Source of the DNA: Diogma glabrata
Lineage: Eukaryota; Arthropoda; Insecta; Diptera; Cylindrotomidae
Direction of reading: 5' to 3'
Assembly (NCBI GenBank): GCA_963693315.1
Contig: OY856186.1
Coordinates: forward strand, 238,374,554 to 238,438,553
DNA: 64,000 nucleotides
Shown here: positions 12,851 through 22,219 of the stretch, piece after piece
Position numbering within the stretch: position 1 is the stretch's first letter
How the letters are laid out: every line of letters starts with the position of its first letter
Made by a program: the position numbers and the translations under genes
Notes under the pieces: generated by a model
Seen by the model: the letters and a program-made list of their open reading frames with translations, nothing else
What the model was told of the DNA's origin: nothing
Database searches by the model: none

Positions 12851-13204
12851 ATTGTCTCTCATTAAGTATTTCTGAAGACTCTCATGGTTGCAGTACTAGC
12901 TAGTAACAATAGCCAATTAATGTGAACCATTAAAGGACCATTGGTTGGCTGTTTTAAGTACAATGTACTGGCTTTTTTCCATAAACCGTAAATTTAGGTT
13001 TTACCTTCTTTTTTTGGCTTTAGTTAGGGTTTTTCGGTTATAGATTTAGGTGTAATGAATTCTGGTTATAATCTTGTGTGTAGAAAATTTGATGTGACCT
13101 AAAGCATCTGCCTCCAAATAAAGTTTTTTATAATTTTTTTCTTTTGTATTTGCATAGTCTTGTCCTCGCTAACGTGTTCAAGTGGTTTGTTACGAAGCGG
13201 TTCG

Positions 13205-13260
13205 CCCTATAAAAGTTCATCGGTTGAAATACTATCTTATTTTTGAATCAATAAAGATTA
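13205..13260 (+). promoter_or_regulatory. TATA-like box followed by AATAAA (weak LTR or promoter candidate)
   Basis: CCCTATAAAAGTTCATCGG is followed about 40 bp later by TCAATAAAGATT. This close TATA-to-AATAAA spacing resembles the R region of some retroelement LTRs. No LTR ends or second copy were found, so it may be coincidental in AT-rich DNA. Confidence 0.22.
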
Positions 13261-14110
13261 TCCAAAACACATTTGGTTTCTTTCGTTATTCTATTGCTAC
13301 ATTTTGCTAATTTTCAACATGCTATAGCTAATTGCACAAGAGAAGACAAAAACAAACTTGACTATTTAATTGAATTTTCACAAAATTTTTGAAGAAAACT
13401 TCTATCATGTCAGTTCAAGGTGCTATCGTATTGTGTGTTTTTTACATAGTTTTGAGATGTTTTCATGTTTATTGTTTTTGCAGTTAATTTTAATTCATAA
13501 TTGGCTAATTTGTAGTTATCATTCCTGTATGTGCTTAGTCAAATACATACAGCAGCCATATGACTATTTGAATGTTAGGGAAAAAGCTCTATATATGTTG
13601 CTGTACAGGTGCTTTGTCTATTAATTACGTGAATTTACTCAAGCCCTAAAGGTTAATGAAATATCATATACTTTTTTTCTTGTGAGTCTAAACAAGCGTT
13701 GTGCAAGTTCATTCTTTCATTTAATTACTTTAAATTAAATTTCATTTCAATATTTTTTTTTTTTTAAATAATAAACAGACAAAACAATAGTATATTATTT
13801 CATTAGGCGCTAAAGTGCTACTTTTTGTGTTGAGTCTGTAGTTTGACGGCCGACCGTAGAGAGATACATGACAATTATAGACGATACACAAAAAGTCACT
13901 TTAGTTCCAAATTAAATACACTATTTTTTCGGCAAACGTTTAAATTTTTATAAATATGAAATAAAAATATGATTTTTTATCATCATAGTTACTTCCAAAA
14001 AAAAAACATTTAAATTTGTATAAATAAAGTTTTTTATCAAAGCAGCCTTTCAATTCAAAATTTCATAATCCATTTAAAATAGTTGTTATTTTTGTTGACA
14101 TATGCTGTGT

Positions 14111-14114
14111 GCCT
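14111..14114. repeat. Target-site duplication, left copy (GCCT)
   Basis: GCCT immediately precedes the TGTAGT start of the 5' LTR and recurs right after the 3' LTR (23560-23563). A 4-bp duplication is normal for Ty3/gypsy integrases and shows the element is intact at both ends. Confidence 0.88.
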
Positions 14115-14757
14115 TGTAGTAAAACAAATTACGTGTTTTACCACAACAACTTCCCAAGAACACCAAAACTCCCAAACTAACATTTTGCTAACATTCTTTC
14201 CCAAAATCCAAATCAATTTTAATAATATTTCCCAATAACCAAACAAATAAATTAATTAACATAAATCTAAATTCAAAAATAAATAGACCAACAAAAAACA
14301 AACGCTGACTAAAACTTTAGTTTTTGTAAATAATTTTCCACTATTTGGGTTATTCAAAATTACAAAATCGTTTTTGTCTAAATTAAATTAAAAGAAATGT
14401 TAAATTCGCAAAATTAAATTACGTAATTCTTAAGTACAATAAAATGAAAGAAAAACAAAAACTAAAGTTGTTCAGTGGGTCAAATCGATTACAATAATAA
14501 TTAATAATCATTTTTTAGTTATAAAAATAATATTTCAATTAACAATTAGGCAGTCAGTTTCAGACAATTACCGGAGTCAGTTTTACAAAAATCAATAAAG
14601 CAGTAATCAAGTAGCAATTAAGCGGTCACTCGTTCAAGTCGTTCAGTGAAAACAATCGAGTCAAGTTAGAATAGAAATAGTAGTAAACACCGTCAATCGG
14701 TTAACATGTCTTCAAAAAATATCAATTAGGTAATTGCTAAGTTTTTAATCAGTGAAG

Positions 14758-15043
14758 CCAATTCTGTAATTAGTGAATAAGAATAATCAGTTTTATAATA
14801 AGTGAATAAGTTAAGTCAATTCGATAAGTCAGTGTACAAGTTAAATCGAACAGTGACTAAATTTCAAATAAATCTAGAAATATTACATGTAAAAAATTAC
14901 CCAATTCTGTAATTAGTGAATAAGAATAATCAGTTTTATAATAAGTGAATAAGTTAAGTCAATTCGATAAGTCAGTGTACAAGTTAAATCGATCAGTGAC
15001 TAGCTTTCAAATAAATCTAGAAATATTACATGTAAAAAATTAC
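14758..15043 (+). repeat. Two tandem 143-bp units inside the 5' LTR
   Basis: Units 14758-14900 and 14901-15043 are near-identical; visible differences include GAACAGTGACTAAA versus GATCAGTGACTAGC. The same pair occurs in the 3' LTR at 22863-23148, so the duplication existed before this insertion. Duplicated enhancer-like blocks within LTRs are common in retroelements; any function here is inferred. Confidence 0.92.
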
Positions 15044-15127
15044 TGAATAAATAAGAATAAGTGAATAAACATCTGTATAAACATAAAGAAACGATACATT
15101 CCTTATATACAACAATCACTTTCTAAA

Positions 15128-15454
15128 CAGTAGTGTATCAATCTAAACTCCAATACAATAAGTATTGTCACTCCCAAAGAGGCACTACACCGTCATCATT
15201 TGAATTTTGAACTCATCAATACTCTGTCAGTTCTAAAGAGTAAAATATACAGTAGTGTCTCAAAGCCGTTTCACTATAGTCTATAAGAAGCAGTGTTCAT
15301 TAAATTACTCATTACACTATATTTGCCGTAACTGTAGCAGTGTATCAAAGATATCGGTACTATACTCATCATCATATCATCATATAGTAGTGTAAAATAA
15401 TCATTGGCACTACATTTTATTATATAGTAGTGTTGCTATAACCTTGGCACTACA
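15128..15454 (+). repeat. Array of alternating TAGTGT / CACTA motifs at the LTR 3' end
   Basis: The last 330 bp of the LTR alternates AGTAGTGT-type words (15131, 15251, 15292, 15338, 15385, 15425) with complementary CACTAC/CACTAT words (15183, 15271, 15318, 15409, 15448). The last two pairs form ~40-bp direct repeats, each TAGTAGTG ... GGCACTACA. The final CACTACA is the LTR terminus itself. Each pair could fold into a short hairpin, so this may be an RNA structure in the leader or repeated binding sites. Confidence 0.8.
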
Positions 15455-15456
15455 TT

Positions 15457-15474
15457 TGGCGCAGCCGGTAGGAC
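15457..15474 (+). other. Primer-binding site, probably tRNA-Ser
   Basis: TGGCGCAGCCGGTAGG begins two bases after the 5' LTR. TGG complements a tRNA CCA end, and the rest resembles the tRNA-Ser type site known for several insect gypsy-group elements. Assignment to Ser rests on recall of that family pattern and on one apparent mismatch, so the tRNA identity is less certain than the site. Confidence 0.82.
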
Positions 15475-15487
15475 AGAATTCGAAACT

Positions 15488-18328
15488 TTGTCGAACTATA
15501 CTTACAGAAGACTTAGCGACTTTCCTGAGCATACGGAAACAGAAATAAAGACCGACTGTACAGCAACGGACGAGAGTAGGTTAGGGCGAATAATAGAATC
15601 AATTGGATTAGATAATAGCGCAACGACGGAAGAAAAACAAGATCTGGAAGAAATCATAAGGGAATACGAAGACATATTCTACCTAAAAGGCGACAAACTA
15701 ACTCACACGAATGTCTTAATGCACGAAATACCCTTACTAAAAGACACAAGTCCTATCAAACAAAAAATGTACAGACTCCCGGAGTCTCAAAAATTAGAAA
15801 TAAAACGACAAATAGAAGACATGTTGGCAGACGACATCATCACACATTCCAAGTCTCCTTTTAATGCTCCGATAATCCTTGTGGAAAAACGGAGCCCCGA
15901 AAATGAAAAGAAATGGCGTTTGGTTGTCGATTTTCGGAAATTGAATAAATGCACAATCGGCGATACATTCCCGATCCCCCGAATTGAAGACATATTAGAC
16001 CAACTAGGACAGTCAAGGTATTTTTCCACTCTAGACCTGGCTAGTGGGTACCATCAAGTATTGGTTCACCCTGACGATAGATCAAAAACTGCTTTTAGTA
16101 CACAGACGGGTCATTATGAATTCAAAAGAATGCCTTTTGGGTTATGCAACGCACCCTCAACGTTTCAACGGATTATGAACTACGTACTGACGGGTCTGGA
16201 AGGTCTCGAGTGCTACGTTTACCTCGATGACATTGTCATCTACGGCCGAACATTAGATGACCATAACCGGAAGCTGAGAAACGTATTTTCAAGACTCAGA
16301 CAACACCAGCTAAAAGTTCACCCTGAGAAATGCCAACTGCTCAGAAAAGAGGTCGTTTACCTCGGTCACAAGTGCAATGAAGAAGGAGTCCAACCAGATC
16401 CAACTCGAACCGTAGCTGTACAAAACTTCCCTACACCAAACACGACAAGAAAAATTCAATCGTTTCTGGGACTAGCCAACTACTACAGAAAGTTCATACC
16501 ACATTTCGCTGAAACAGCAAAACCGCTCAACGATCTATTAAAAAAAGACTCTAAATTCCGATGGACGCAGGAATGCGAACAATCATTCAATTACCTCAAA
16601 CAATCGTTAGTTTCACCACCCCTCCTAACCTACCCAAATTTTTCTCAGTCGTTTATACTTACAACCGATGCAAGTAGCCATGCCCTAGGAGCAGTTCTGT
16701 CGCAAGGAGAAATCGGATCAGATAAACCAATAGCATATGCTAGCCGATCTCTTAACAAAGCAGAACGGAATTACTCCACCATCGAACGAGAACTCCTCGC
16801 AATCGTATGGGCAACAAACAATTTTAGATGTTATTTATTTGGACGAGAATTCACTGTGGTAACCGACCATAAACCTCTCCTAGGTGAAATAAAACTAACC
16901 CAAACGTCCACAAGGATGGCTAGGTTTCATAATAAATTATCAGAATACAAGTATAAAATGCTGTACAAACCTGGCCGCTATAACACAAACGCAGACGCTC
17001 TTTCTCGAATTCCACACTCAAACGTGGAAAAATGCTTGATTACTACCAGGAGTAAAGCAAAACAGAGCGACGAAGAAAACGAACCAGATGTAGCAGCAGA
17101 GATGCGACAAAATACGGAAACACTATCGTCAGAGCCAAACAAGGATAAAAATGTCCTAGGTAACCACCAAGAAATAATAAGAGAAGAAGACGATGACGGC
17201 GAGAACGAAGACATAGAAACCGACAGCGATGACGTAGACCAAGACGTGATACATTTGAAAGACAGAAAAGATATCCAAAGCGTTCTTCGGGATTTTCACG
17301 ATACCCCTTTAGGCGGACATCAGGGTATTAAAAAAACCTATGGCAGGATTAGAAGAACTTATTACTGGAATAGAATGATTACCGACATAACGGAGTACAT
17401 TAAAAATTGCATGGTTTGCCAGAAAAACAAAGTCTCTAAGCTAACGAAAATGCCACTAAAACTACCAGAGATATCAGAAAAACCATTTGACAAAATATAT
17501 ATGGACGTAGTTGGACCCCTGAGGACCACAAACCGAGGGAACAAATACATCTTAACTTTCGAAGATGACCTAACACGATACATGGACTGCTACGCGATGC
17601 CAGATCAGGAAGCTCAAACTGTAGCTCGAGTATTCTATGACGAAATCATATCACGGTACCGAATTCCCAAAACCTTAATAACAGACCAAGGGTCAAATTT
17701 TATGAGCGAAATGTTCAAAAAAGTATGTAAATTCCTACGCATTAAAAAATTACAGACCTCTGCCTATCACCCACAAGCGAATGGAGTGTTGGAACGGAGT
17801 CATCGACCTCTAGCCGAATACCTTAGGTGCTTCATAAACAATGACCTAGACAACTGGGACATGTGGCTTAGGCAAGCTGCTCATGTCCACAATAACTTTC
17901 CTCATACTGCTTCTCGACTTTCACCAAGCGAATGTCTTTTCGGGTTCACCGCTGAATTACCCACAACTTTCCAAAAACCTCCAACACCACTATACAACGT
18001 CGATGACTACTTCTTAGAACTGAAACATAAACTACAGGTAGCACATAAGTTCGGCAGAGAAAACCTTACCAAATACAAAAGGAACACAAAAAAATATTAC
18101 GATAAATACACTCGACCGATTAACATACAAGTTGGGGACAAGGTTCTACTAATAAATCCTACACGGAAAAACAAATTGTCTGCTCTTCGACTAGGTCCCT
18201 ACGAAGTTACAAAGCTAAACGGTGAGGTGAACTGCACAATCAAGATAGGAAACCAACATAAGGTAGTTCACAAAAACAGGCTAATACCGTACTACGACCG
18301 CGTATGTTCCATCGACACAAGCATGTAA
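15488..18328 (+). CDS. pol: Pol polyprotein fragment: RT, RNase H, integrase (no protease)
   Basis: Copies element RNA into DNA and integrates it. Residues are numbered from the TTG at 15488. RT spans about 78-330 with FSTLDLASGYHQ, MPFGLCNAP and the catalytic YLDD at 245-248. RNase H (about 388-510) shows TTDAS with D394, the IERELLAI glutamate region at 433-435 and TDHKP at 459-463. Integrase begins with an HHCC zinc finger (H604, second His in GGHQG, C641, C644). The catalytic triad is D673 (MDVVGP), D733 (TDQGSN) and E769 (VLERSH), a D-59-D-35-E spacing. The C-terminal GDKVLL ... RLGPYEV is the GPY/F-type module. The frame has no stop for 946 codons. There is no ATG until codon 78 (15719), and the frame stays open upstream through the primer-binding site. 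Gag and protease that should precede it are missing. Confidence 0.95.
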   Translation: MSNYTYRRLSDFPEHTETEIKTDCTATDESRLGRIIESIGLDNSATTEEKQDLEEIIREYEDIFYLKGDKLTHTNVLMHEIPLLKDTSPIKQKMYRLPESQKLEIKRQIEDMLADDIITHSKSPFNAPIILVEKRSPENEKKWRLVVDFRKLNKCTIGDTFPIPRIEDILDQLGQSRYFSTLDLASGYHQVLVHPDDRSKTAFSTQTGHYEFKRMPFGLCNAPSTFQRIMNYVLTGLEGLECYVYLDDIVIYGRTLDDHNRKLRNVFSRLRQHQLKVHPEKCQLLRKEVVYLGHKCNEEGVQPDPTRTVAVQNFPTPNTTRKIQSFLGLANYYRKFIPHFAETAKPLNDLLKKDSKFRWTQECEQSFNYLKQSLVSPPLLTYPNFSQSFILTTDASSHALGAVLSQGEIGSDKPIAYASRSLNKAERNYSTIERELLAIVWATNNFRCYLFGREFTVVTDHKPLLGEIKLTQTSTRMARFHNKLSEYKYKMLYKPGRYNTNADALSRIPHSNVEKCLITTRSKAKQSDEENEPDVAAEMRQNTETLSSEPNKDKNVLGNHQEIIREEDDDGENEDIETDSDDVDQDVIHLKDRKDIQSVLRDFHDTPLGGHQGIKKTYGRIRRTYYWNRMITDITEYIKNCMVCQKNKVSKLTKMPLKLPEISEKPFDKIYMDVVGPLRTTNRGNKYILTFEDDLTRYMDCYAMPDQEAQTVARVFYDEIISRYRIPKTLITDQGSNFMSEMFKKVCKFLRIKKLQTSAYHPQANGVLERSHRPLAEYLRCFINNDLDNWDMWLRQAAHVHNNFPHTASRLSPSECLFGFTAELPTTFQKPPTPLYNVDDYFLELKHKLQVAHKFGRENLTKYKRNTKKYYDKYTRPINIQVGDKVLLINPTRKNKLSALRLGPYEVTKLNGEVNCTIKIGNQHKVVHKNRLIPYYDRVCSIDTSM

Positions 18329-18418
18329 AAAAAACAGTCCTTCCAAATTCTGTTATCCGTCTGATATTTTAATTTCTAATCTTTAGCTAAAGCTAAATGT
18401 TGGTGACATAACCAAAAT

Positions 18419-18434
18419 TGGTTTCTATTTATAG
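18419..18434 (+). promoter_or_regulatory. Probable splice acceptor for env mRNA
   Basis: A pyrimidine-rich run ends in TTTATAG at 18434, six bases before the env ATG. Errantivirus env is usually translated from a spliced subgenomic RNA, so this is a natural acceptor. The matching donor is not certain; GGTAGG in the primer-binding region (15467-15472) is the only donor-like word I noticed near the 5' LTR. Confidence 0.45.
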
Positions 18435-18439
18435 CAAAC

Positions 18440-20446
18440 ATGTCAAAACTCTTGAAATTCTGGATATTGTTAATGGTGATGAAACTTACCACAGGAAGAG
18501 ACTACGAGATAACCGAACTTAAACAAAACGGTGTTCTGTTTGAAGGCATCGGTAACACATCATTCTACACGGACACATGGGAAGTCGTAATACCAATAAA
18601 TATAGGGAATTTTAGCGATTCTTTCGAATTCATCGAATCCTGCGACAAGCTCATTGAAACACTTTGCCCAAAGTTAAACGACACGAGACTAGTAACATAC
18701 TGTAACAACCTTAAAACAGACCTAGAAGACTATCTGGGTGATCTCAAATCAAAATCATATGAGCTAGAACATAATCTTAGGAGAACAAAACGCGGACTGA
18801 TTAACATGGGAGGTAGACTATCTCACTGGCTTTTCGGTACTATGGACGACGAAGACGCGGCTAACATAAATACTAAGCTGGACCTTTTGGAAAATGACGA
18901 CAACACAACCTTCGAACTACTAAAAACCCAGATTAGCGTTGTAAAATCTAATTACAATCTGTTCAAACTAGAAACTACCAATCTACGAAATGAGACGGAC
19001 GCACTCCAAGCGAAAGTTGAGAATCTAAGCCGTAAAATGAACGAGTTCAAAAACACGATGTGGCAAGATATAATGAAAAATGAAATAAAAATAGAAATGG
19101 ATGCTATATTGAACTACGCTCTTTTGAAAGTTAATAAAATCCAGAAGCAACAAAATTACGCCTTTTCCATACTTCAGTCCATCAGATCTAACAAACTACA
19201 TCCTTTAGTACTAAAAACTACTGACCTGACTACACTAGTACAAAATATAATAAAATCTAAAAATGTTAACGACGAATTTTTAGAAATTGGACATATAGAA
19301 CAGATCATTAACATCGAGTACGTTTACGTAAACCATAGACTACTGATAAAGGTTGATATACCTCTCCCAGAAGTGCCCATCTACAGTCTTAGTAAAATTT
19401 ATACACTACCAATAAAACTACAGGACGACACTTTTGCTCTATTGGAATTACAAGCCGACTATATAGCTAGCAATTCACTCGGTACCGAATTCATGCTTCT
19501 AAAAGACAGAGACGTGATGAGCTGTAAAAAATTACTGGTAAGCCTACAGAGAACAATAAACTTATGCGAACAAACTTTTCCTAAAATAATAGGTGCTGGA
19601 ACACACTGCATTACCCAACTGTACCATAGCCCCGACGTAAACGCTTCACACTGTACCTATAAAAGAACTAAGAACTTAAACGATATAATCGTGAAGTTAC
19701 AAAATCATAATACAATCTTATACGTTTTCAGAACGGAACAAACCGTTTTCGTGACATGTGCCAATACAACGGCAGAACGCCTCATCGGACAAGGTACGAT
19801 CAAATTCAACCGAAACTGTGACGTGCTTGCTAACAACCAGCTATACCCTATTAGAATAAAACACAGAGAGCAACTGAACATGAAACAACCAGTAAATCCC
19901 GTATACCCGCCACTTAAATGGCAGGAAATATGGAATTTTACATCACTGTACACAATAACCCCAAACCCAACGTGGAACACTTTTTCAATCACACATAACG
20001 AACGTTACAACAAAGAAATGAATGACGCTGATGACACAATGACTGACCTCGAAAACAAACTAATACTAACAGAACAAGCCAGAACTAATAATCACCAAAA
20101 AGACCAGATACAAATACAGGGTATAGCTACATACACAACGGTTAGTTTTATAGGAGTGATACTAGTAATATACATACTAAAGCTCATCCTCAAACGTAAG
20201 AACAGGAGTAATAAGGACAGACAAATCCAAACGACAATACCTCTCGTCGCGAAAACAGTCAGAAACCAAGCTTCGCCCAACGAAACAACCATAGCAAAAG
20301 AGACCAAACTAGACCAGGTAGACGGATTAGAACAAAATGTTCCTCTCGTACAAGAAAAAGGAGATCTCTACATTTTTCCAATTGCAGAAAACAAACGACA
20401 AAGTGTGGAGAGCTTGTCCGGCCGTTCGAATTTTAGGCTATTCTGA
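18440..20446 (+). CDS. env: Errantivirus-type envelope glycoprotein, intact frame
   Basis: 668 residues from the ATG at 18440. An N-terminal hydrophobic segment (about residues 3-17, ending TTG) is a likely signal peptide. RRTKR at 114-118 is a furin-type cleavage site, followed directly by GLINMGGRLSHWLFG, a glycine-rich fusion-peptide-like start, then a heptad-rich region to about residue 250. A single transmembrane segment lies about 567-590 (VSFIGVILVIYIL), followed by a basic KRKNR stretch and an ~75-residue cytoplasmic tail. This layout matches insect errantivirus Env, a family related to baculovirus F proteins. Several N-x-S/T sequons and cysteines are present. The frame has no stop or frameshift. 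It starts 111 bp after the pol stop, consistent with expression from a spliced RNA. Confidence 0.92.
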   Translation: MSKLLKFWILLMVMKLTTGRDYEITELKQNGVLFEGIGNTSFYTDTWEVVIPINIGNFSDSFEFIESCDKLIETLCPKLNDTRLVTYCNNLKTDLEDYLGDLKSKSYELEHNLRRTKRGLINMGGRLSHWLFGTMDDEDAANINTKLDLLENDDNTTFELLKTQISVVKSNYNLFKLETTNLRNETDALQAKVENLSRKMNEFKNTMWQDIMKNEIKIEMDAILNYALLKVNKIQKQQNYAFSILQSIRSNKLHPLVLKTTDLTTLVQNIIKSKNVNDEFLEIGHIEQIINIEYVYVNHRLLIKVDIPLPEVPIYSLSKIYTLPIKLQDDTFALLELQADYIASNSLGTEFMLLKDRDVMSCKKLLVSLQRTINLCEQTFPKIIGAGTHCITQLYHSPDVNASHCTYKRTKNLNDIIVKLQNHNTILYVFRTEQTVFVTCANTTAERLIGQGTIKFNRNCDVLANNQLYPIRIKHREQLNMKQPVNPVYPPLKWQEIWNFTSLYTITPNPTWNTFSITHNERYNKEMNDADDTMTDLENKLILTEQARTNNHQKDQIQIQGIATYTTVSFIGVILVIYILKLILKRKNRSNKDRQIQTTIPLVAKTVRNQASPNETTIAKETKLDQVDGLEQNVPLVQEKGDLYIFPIAENKRQSVESLSGRSNFRLF

Positions 20447-22205
20447 AAACAAGTAAACGAAAACAGAATAAACAAGAAATTAAACTATAATTAGCAACAT
20501 GCCTGTACACACACATTTTTTCTATTTATTCATGTTAAAATTAGATTCATTTATAATTTCAATTATTCTTTTTTTTATGTTTTTATTCATTTTTGTTTGT
20601 TTTAAGTAGTATAGCTGATCTGAATAATTTTGATTTGTTTTATTTAGTATACATTATATTTTAGGTAGTAATACAAATGCTTAAAAGAAAAATAAGATGT
20701 AATTGAAAAACAATAATTTTACTATCAAATCGATTTCCACTATTAATACAATCAATAGAAATAATAATTTTAAAATCATTAAGCATAAATAATCATTATA
20801 GCATAAATATACATATTATATTAAGACAGTAGTTGGTAAGATACGCGAGAGAATCAAAACAACGTAATTTTTTTTATTCAAACAAAAACAAATAATTTAC
20901 TACATAATATTTTATTTACTACAATTATGAATACTTATTATATTTCATAACAAGCATTTTATTTTCCAAGGTCAACGTTATTTTTATGTAGCTATCAATT
21001 GAGCAAAATTTATTTAAAATAAGTAGTAACGTTGAACTCATTCTATAACGAACAGTTGAGTTGATTTAAACAATATAAAAATATAGATTAAAAAAAAACA
21101 AGACGATAAACTAGAATTTAAGAACGAGAAATACATTTAAGTTTCATATGCTTAAGATTTCAAGCTAATTTAAGTTTCATATGCTTAAGATTTCAAGTTA
21201 ATTTCAAGCTAATTTTAAACGATCTACTAAACATAAACGGCTCATATTGCGGAAAGAAAACAATTTCTTTAAAAACGTTTTTTTTTGTTCCCAAATTTCT
21301 GTCATTGAAATAAACAAATAATCCTAAAACCAAAACAAAAAGAAATAATGACCTATATCAATATTCCTACATAATGTTTTTTATTTACTAAATACTAACG
21401 TATTCATATTTTTCAAGTTCATAAAATTTTATCATACATAATAAATATGGCATCTCCAATTAATCAAGGTCGTTTAAAAAAAACAATTAAAAATATCCAA
21501 TTTCATTTTTAAAATTTAAATAATTATACAGTAATAAGTCGGCAATCTTTTTTTTTCAATAAAAACCGTACGCAATTTTTTTATAAAAGATTTTGAATTT
21601 AAAAAAATAAAAAAGAAAAATTTTTTCTTTCTGACTTTGAAACTAAATAGATTAAATAATATCTGGATAAGTTTAATTGTACCTTTAAACCTGGTTTAAA
21701 GACTATAATTATAATTTCGAAAATTAATAAATTAGAAATAAGTTTAGATACATAAGAAAAAACTAAAATTTAACAGTCATCATCTTATTTGTACTATATT
21801 TTTATACTTTATAACAGTAAGCATACAGAAATCATTTTACTGAAACTGAACTAAACTGAAATTTTTAATTTTGAAAATTAAATAAGATTAATAAAACACA
21901 AAATATTTGTGTAGACACATAATTTTTCACAACTTTTCTGTTATTTCAAGTTTTTTTTTTCCTTTCGTAATTTTTATTTTCATAAATTTAAGATTAGATT
22001 AGTTGTATAATTACAACTATTTAACTGAATGAAAAAATCGAAAGTAAATCTAGCTATGTACTCAGTAAGCAAAATAAGACTTAGAATCGATACTCACTTC
22101 TTTTTAAATACATTACATAACTTGGCAAAATTTTGTGCTCATCGTAAACTGCCCTACCTAATTTCCTTTTAATTCACTACAACGATAATCCCAAAATTTT
22201 TTTCC
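20447..22205. other. Long untranslated segment between env and the polypurine tract
   Basis: About 1.76 kb of AT-rich sequence with no open frame of note. A 32-bp tandem duplication (TTTCATATGCTTAAGATTTC repeated) lies at about 21138-21201. This is unusually long for the env-to-3' LTR interval of a gypsy-group element. I see no host-gene motif in it. Confidence 0.7.
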
Positions 22206-22219
22206 GTGGGAGGGAGGAA
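22206..22219 (+). other. Polypurine tract
   Basis: GTGGGAGGGAGGAA, almost all purine, sits directly against the TGTAGT start of the 3' LTR. This is the expected primer for plus-strand DNA synthesis. Confidence 0.9.

Larger units (their letters stand above)
14115..15454 (+). repeat. 5' LTR, 1340 bp
   Basis: Begins TGTAGT and ends ACTACA, perfect 6-bp inverted termini. It is the same length as the 3' LTR, and corresponding landmarks are all offset by exactly 8105 bp (for example the internal 143-bp duplication). It contains several AATAAA words (one at 14594) and numerous TCAGT words that could act as arthropod initiators, for example near 14553. I cannot fix the U3/R/U5 limits. At 1340 bp it is long for a gypsy-group LTR, partly because of the internal duplication. 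Confidence 0.95.

Noticed and set aside
14055..14246. Minus-strand frame at the gypsy 5' LTR edge (and its twin at 22169-22351)
   Set aside because: Lies within LTR sequence, appears twice because the LTRs repeat, and has no motif.
17281..17419. Possible frameshift between RNase H and integrase in the gypsy pol
   Set aside because: The acidic linker (about codons 515-600) looked odd, but the frame is continuous and the HHCC finger follows in register.
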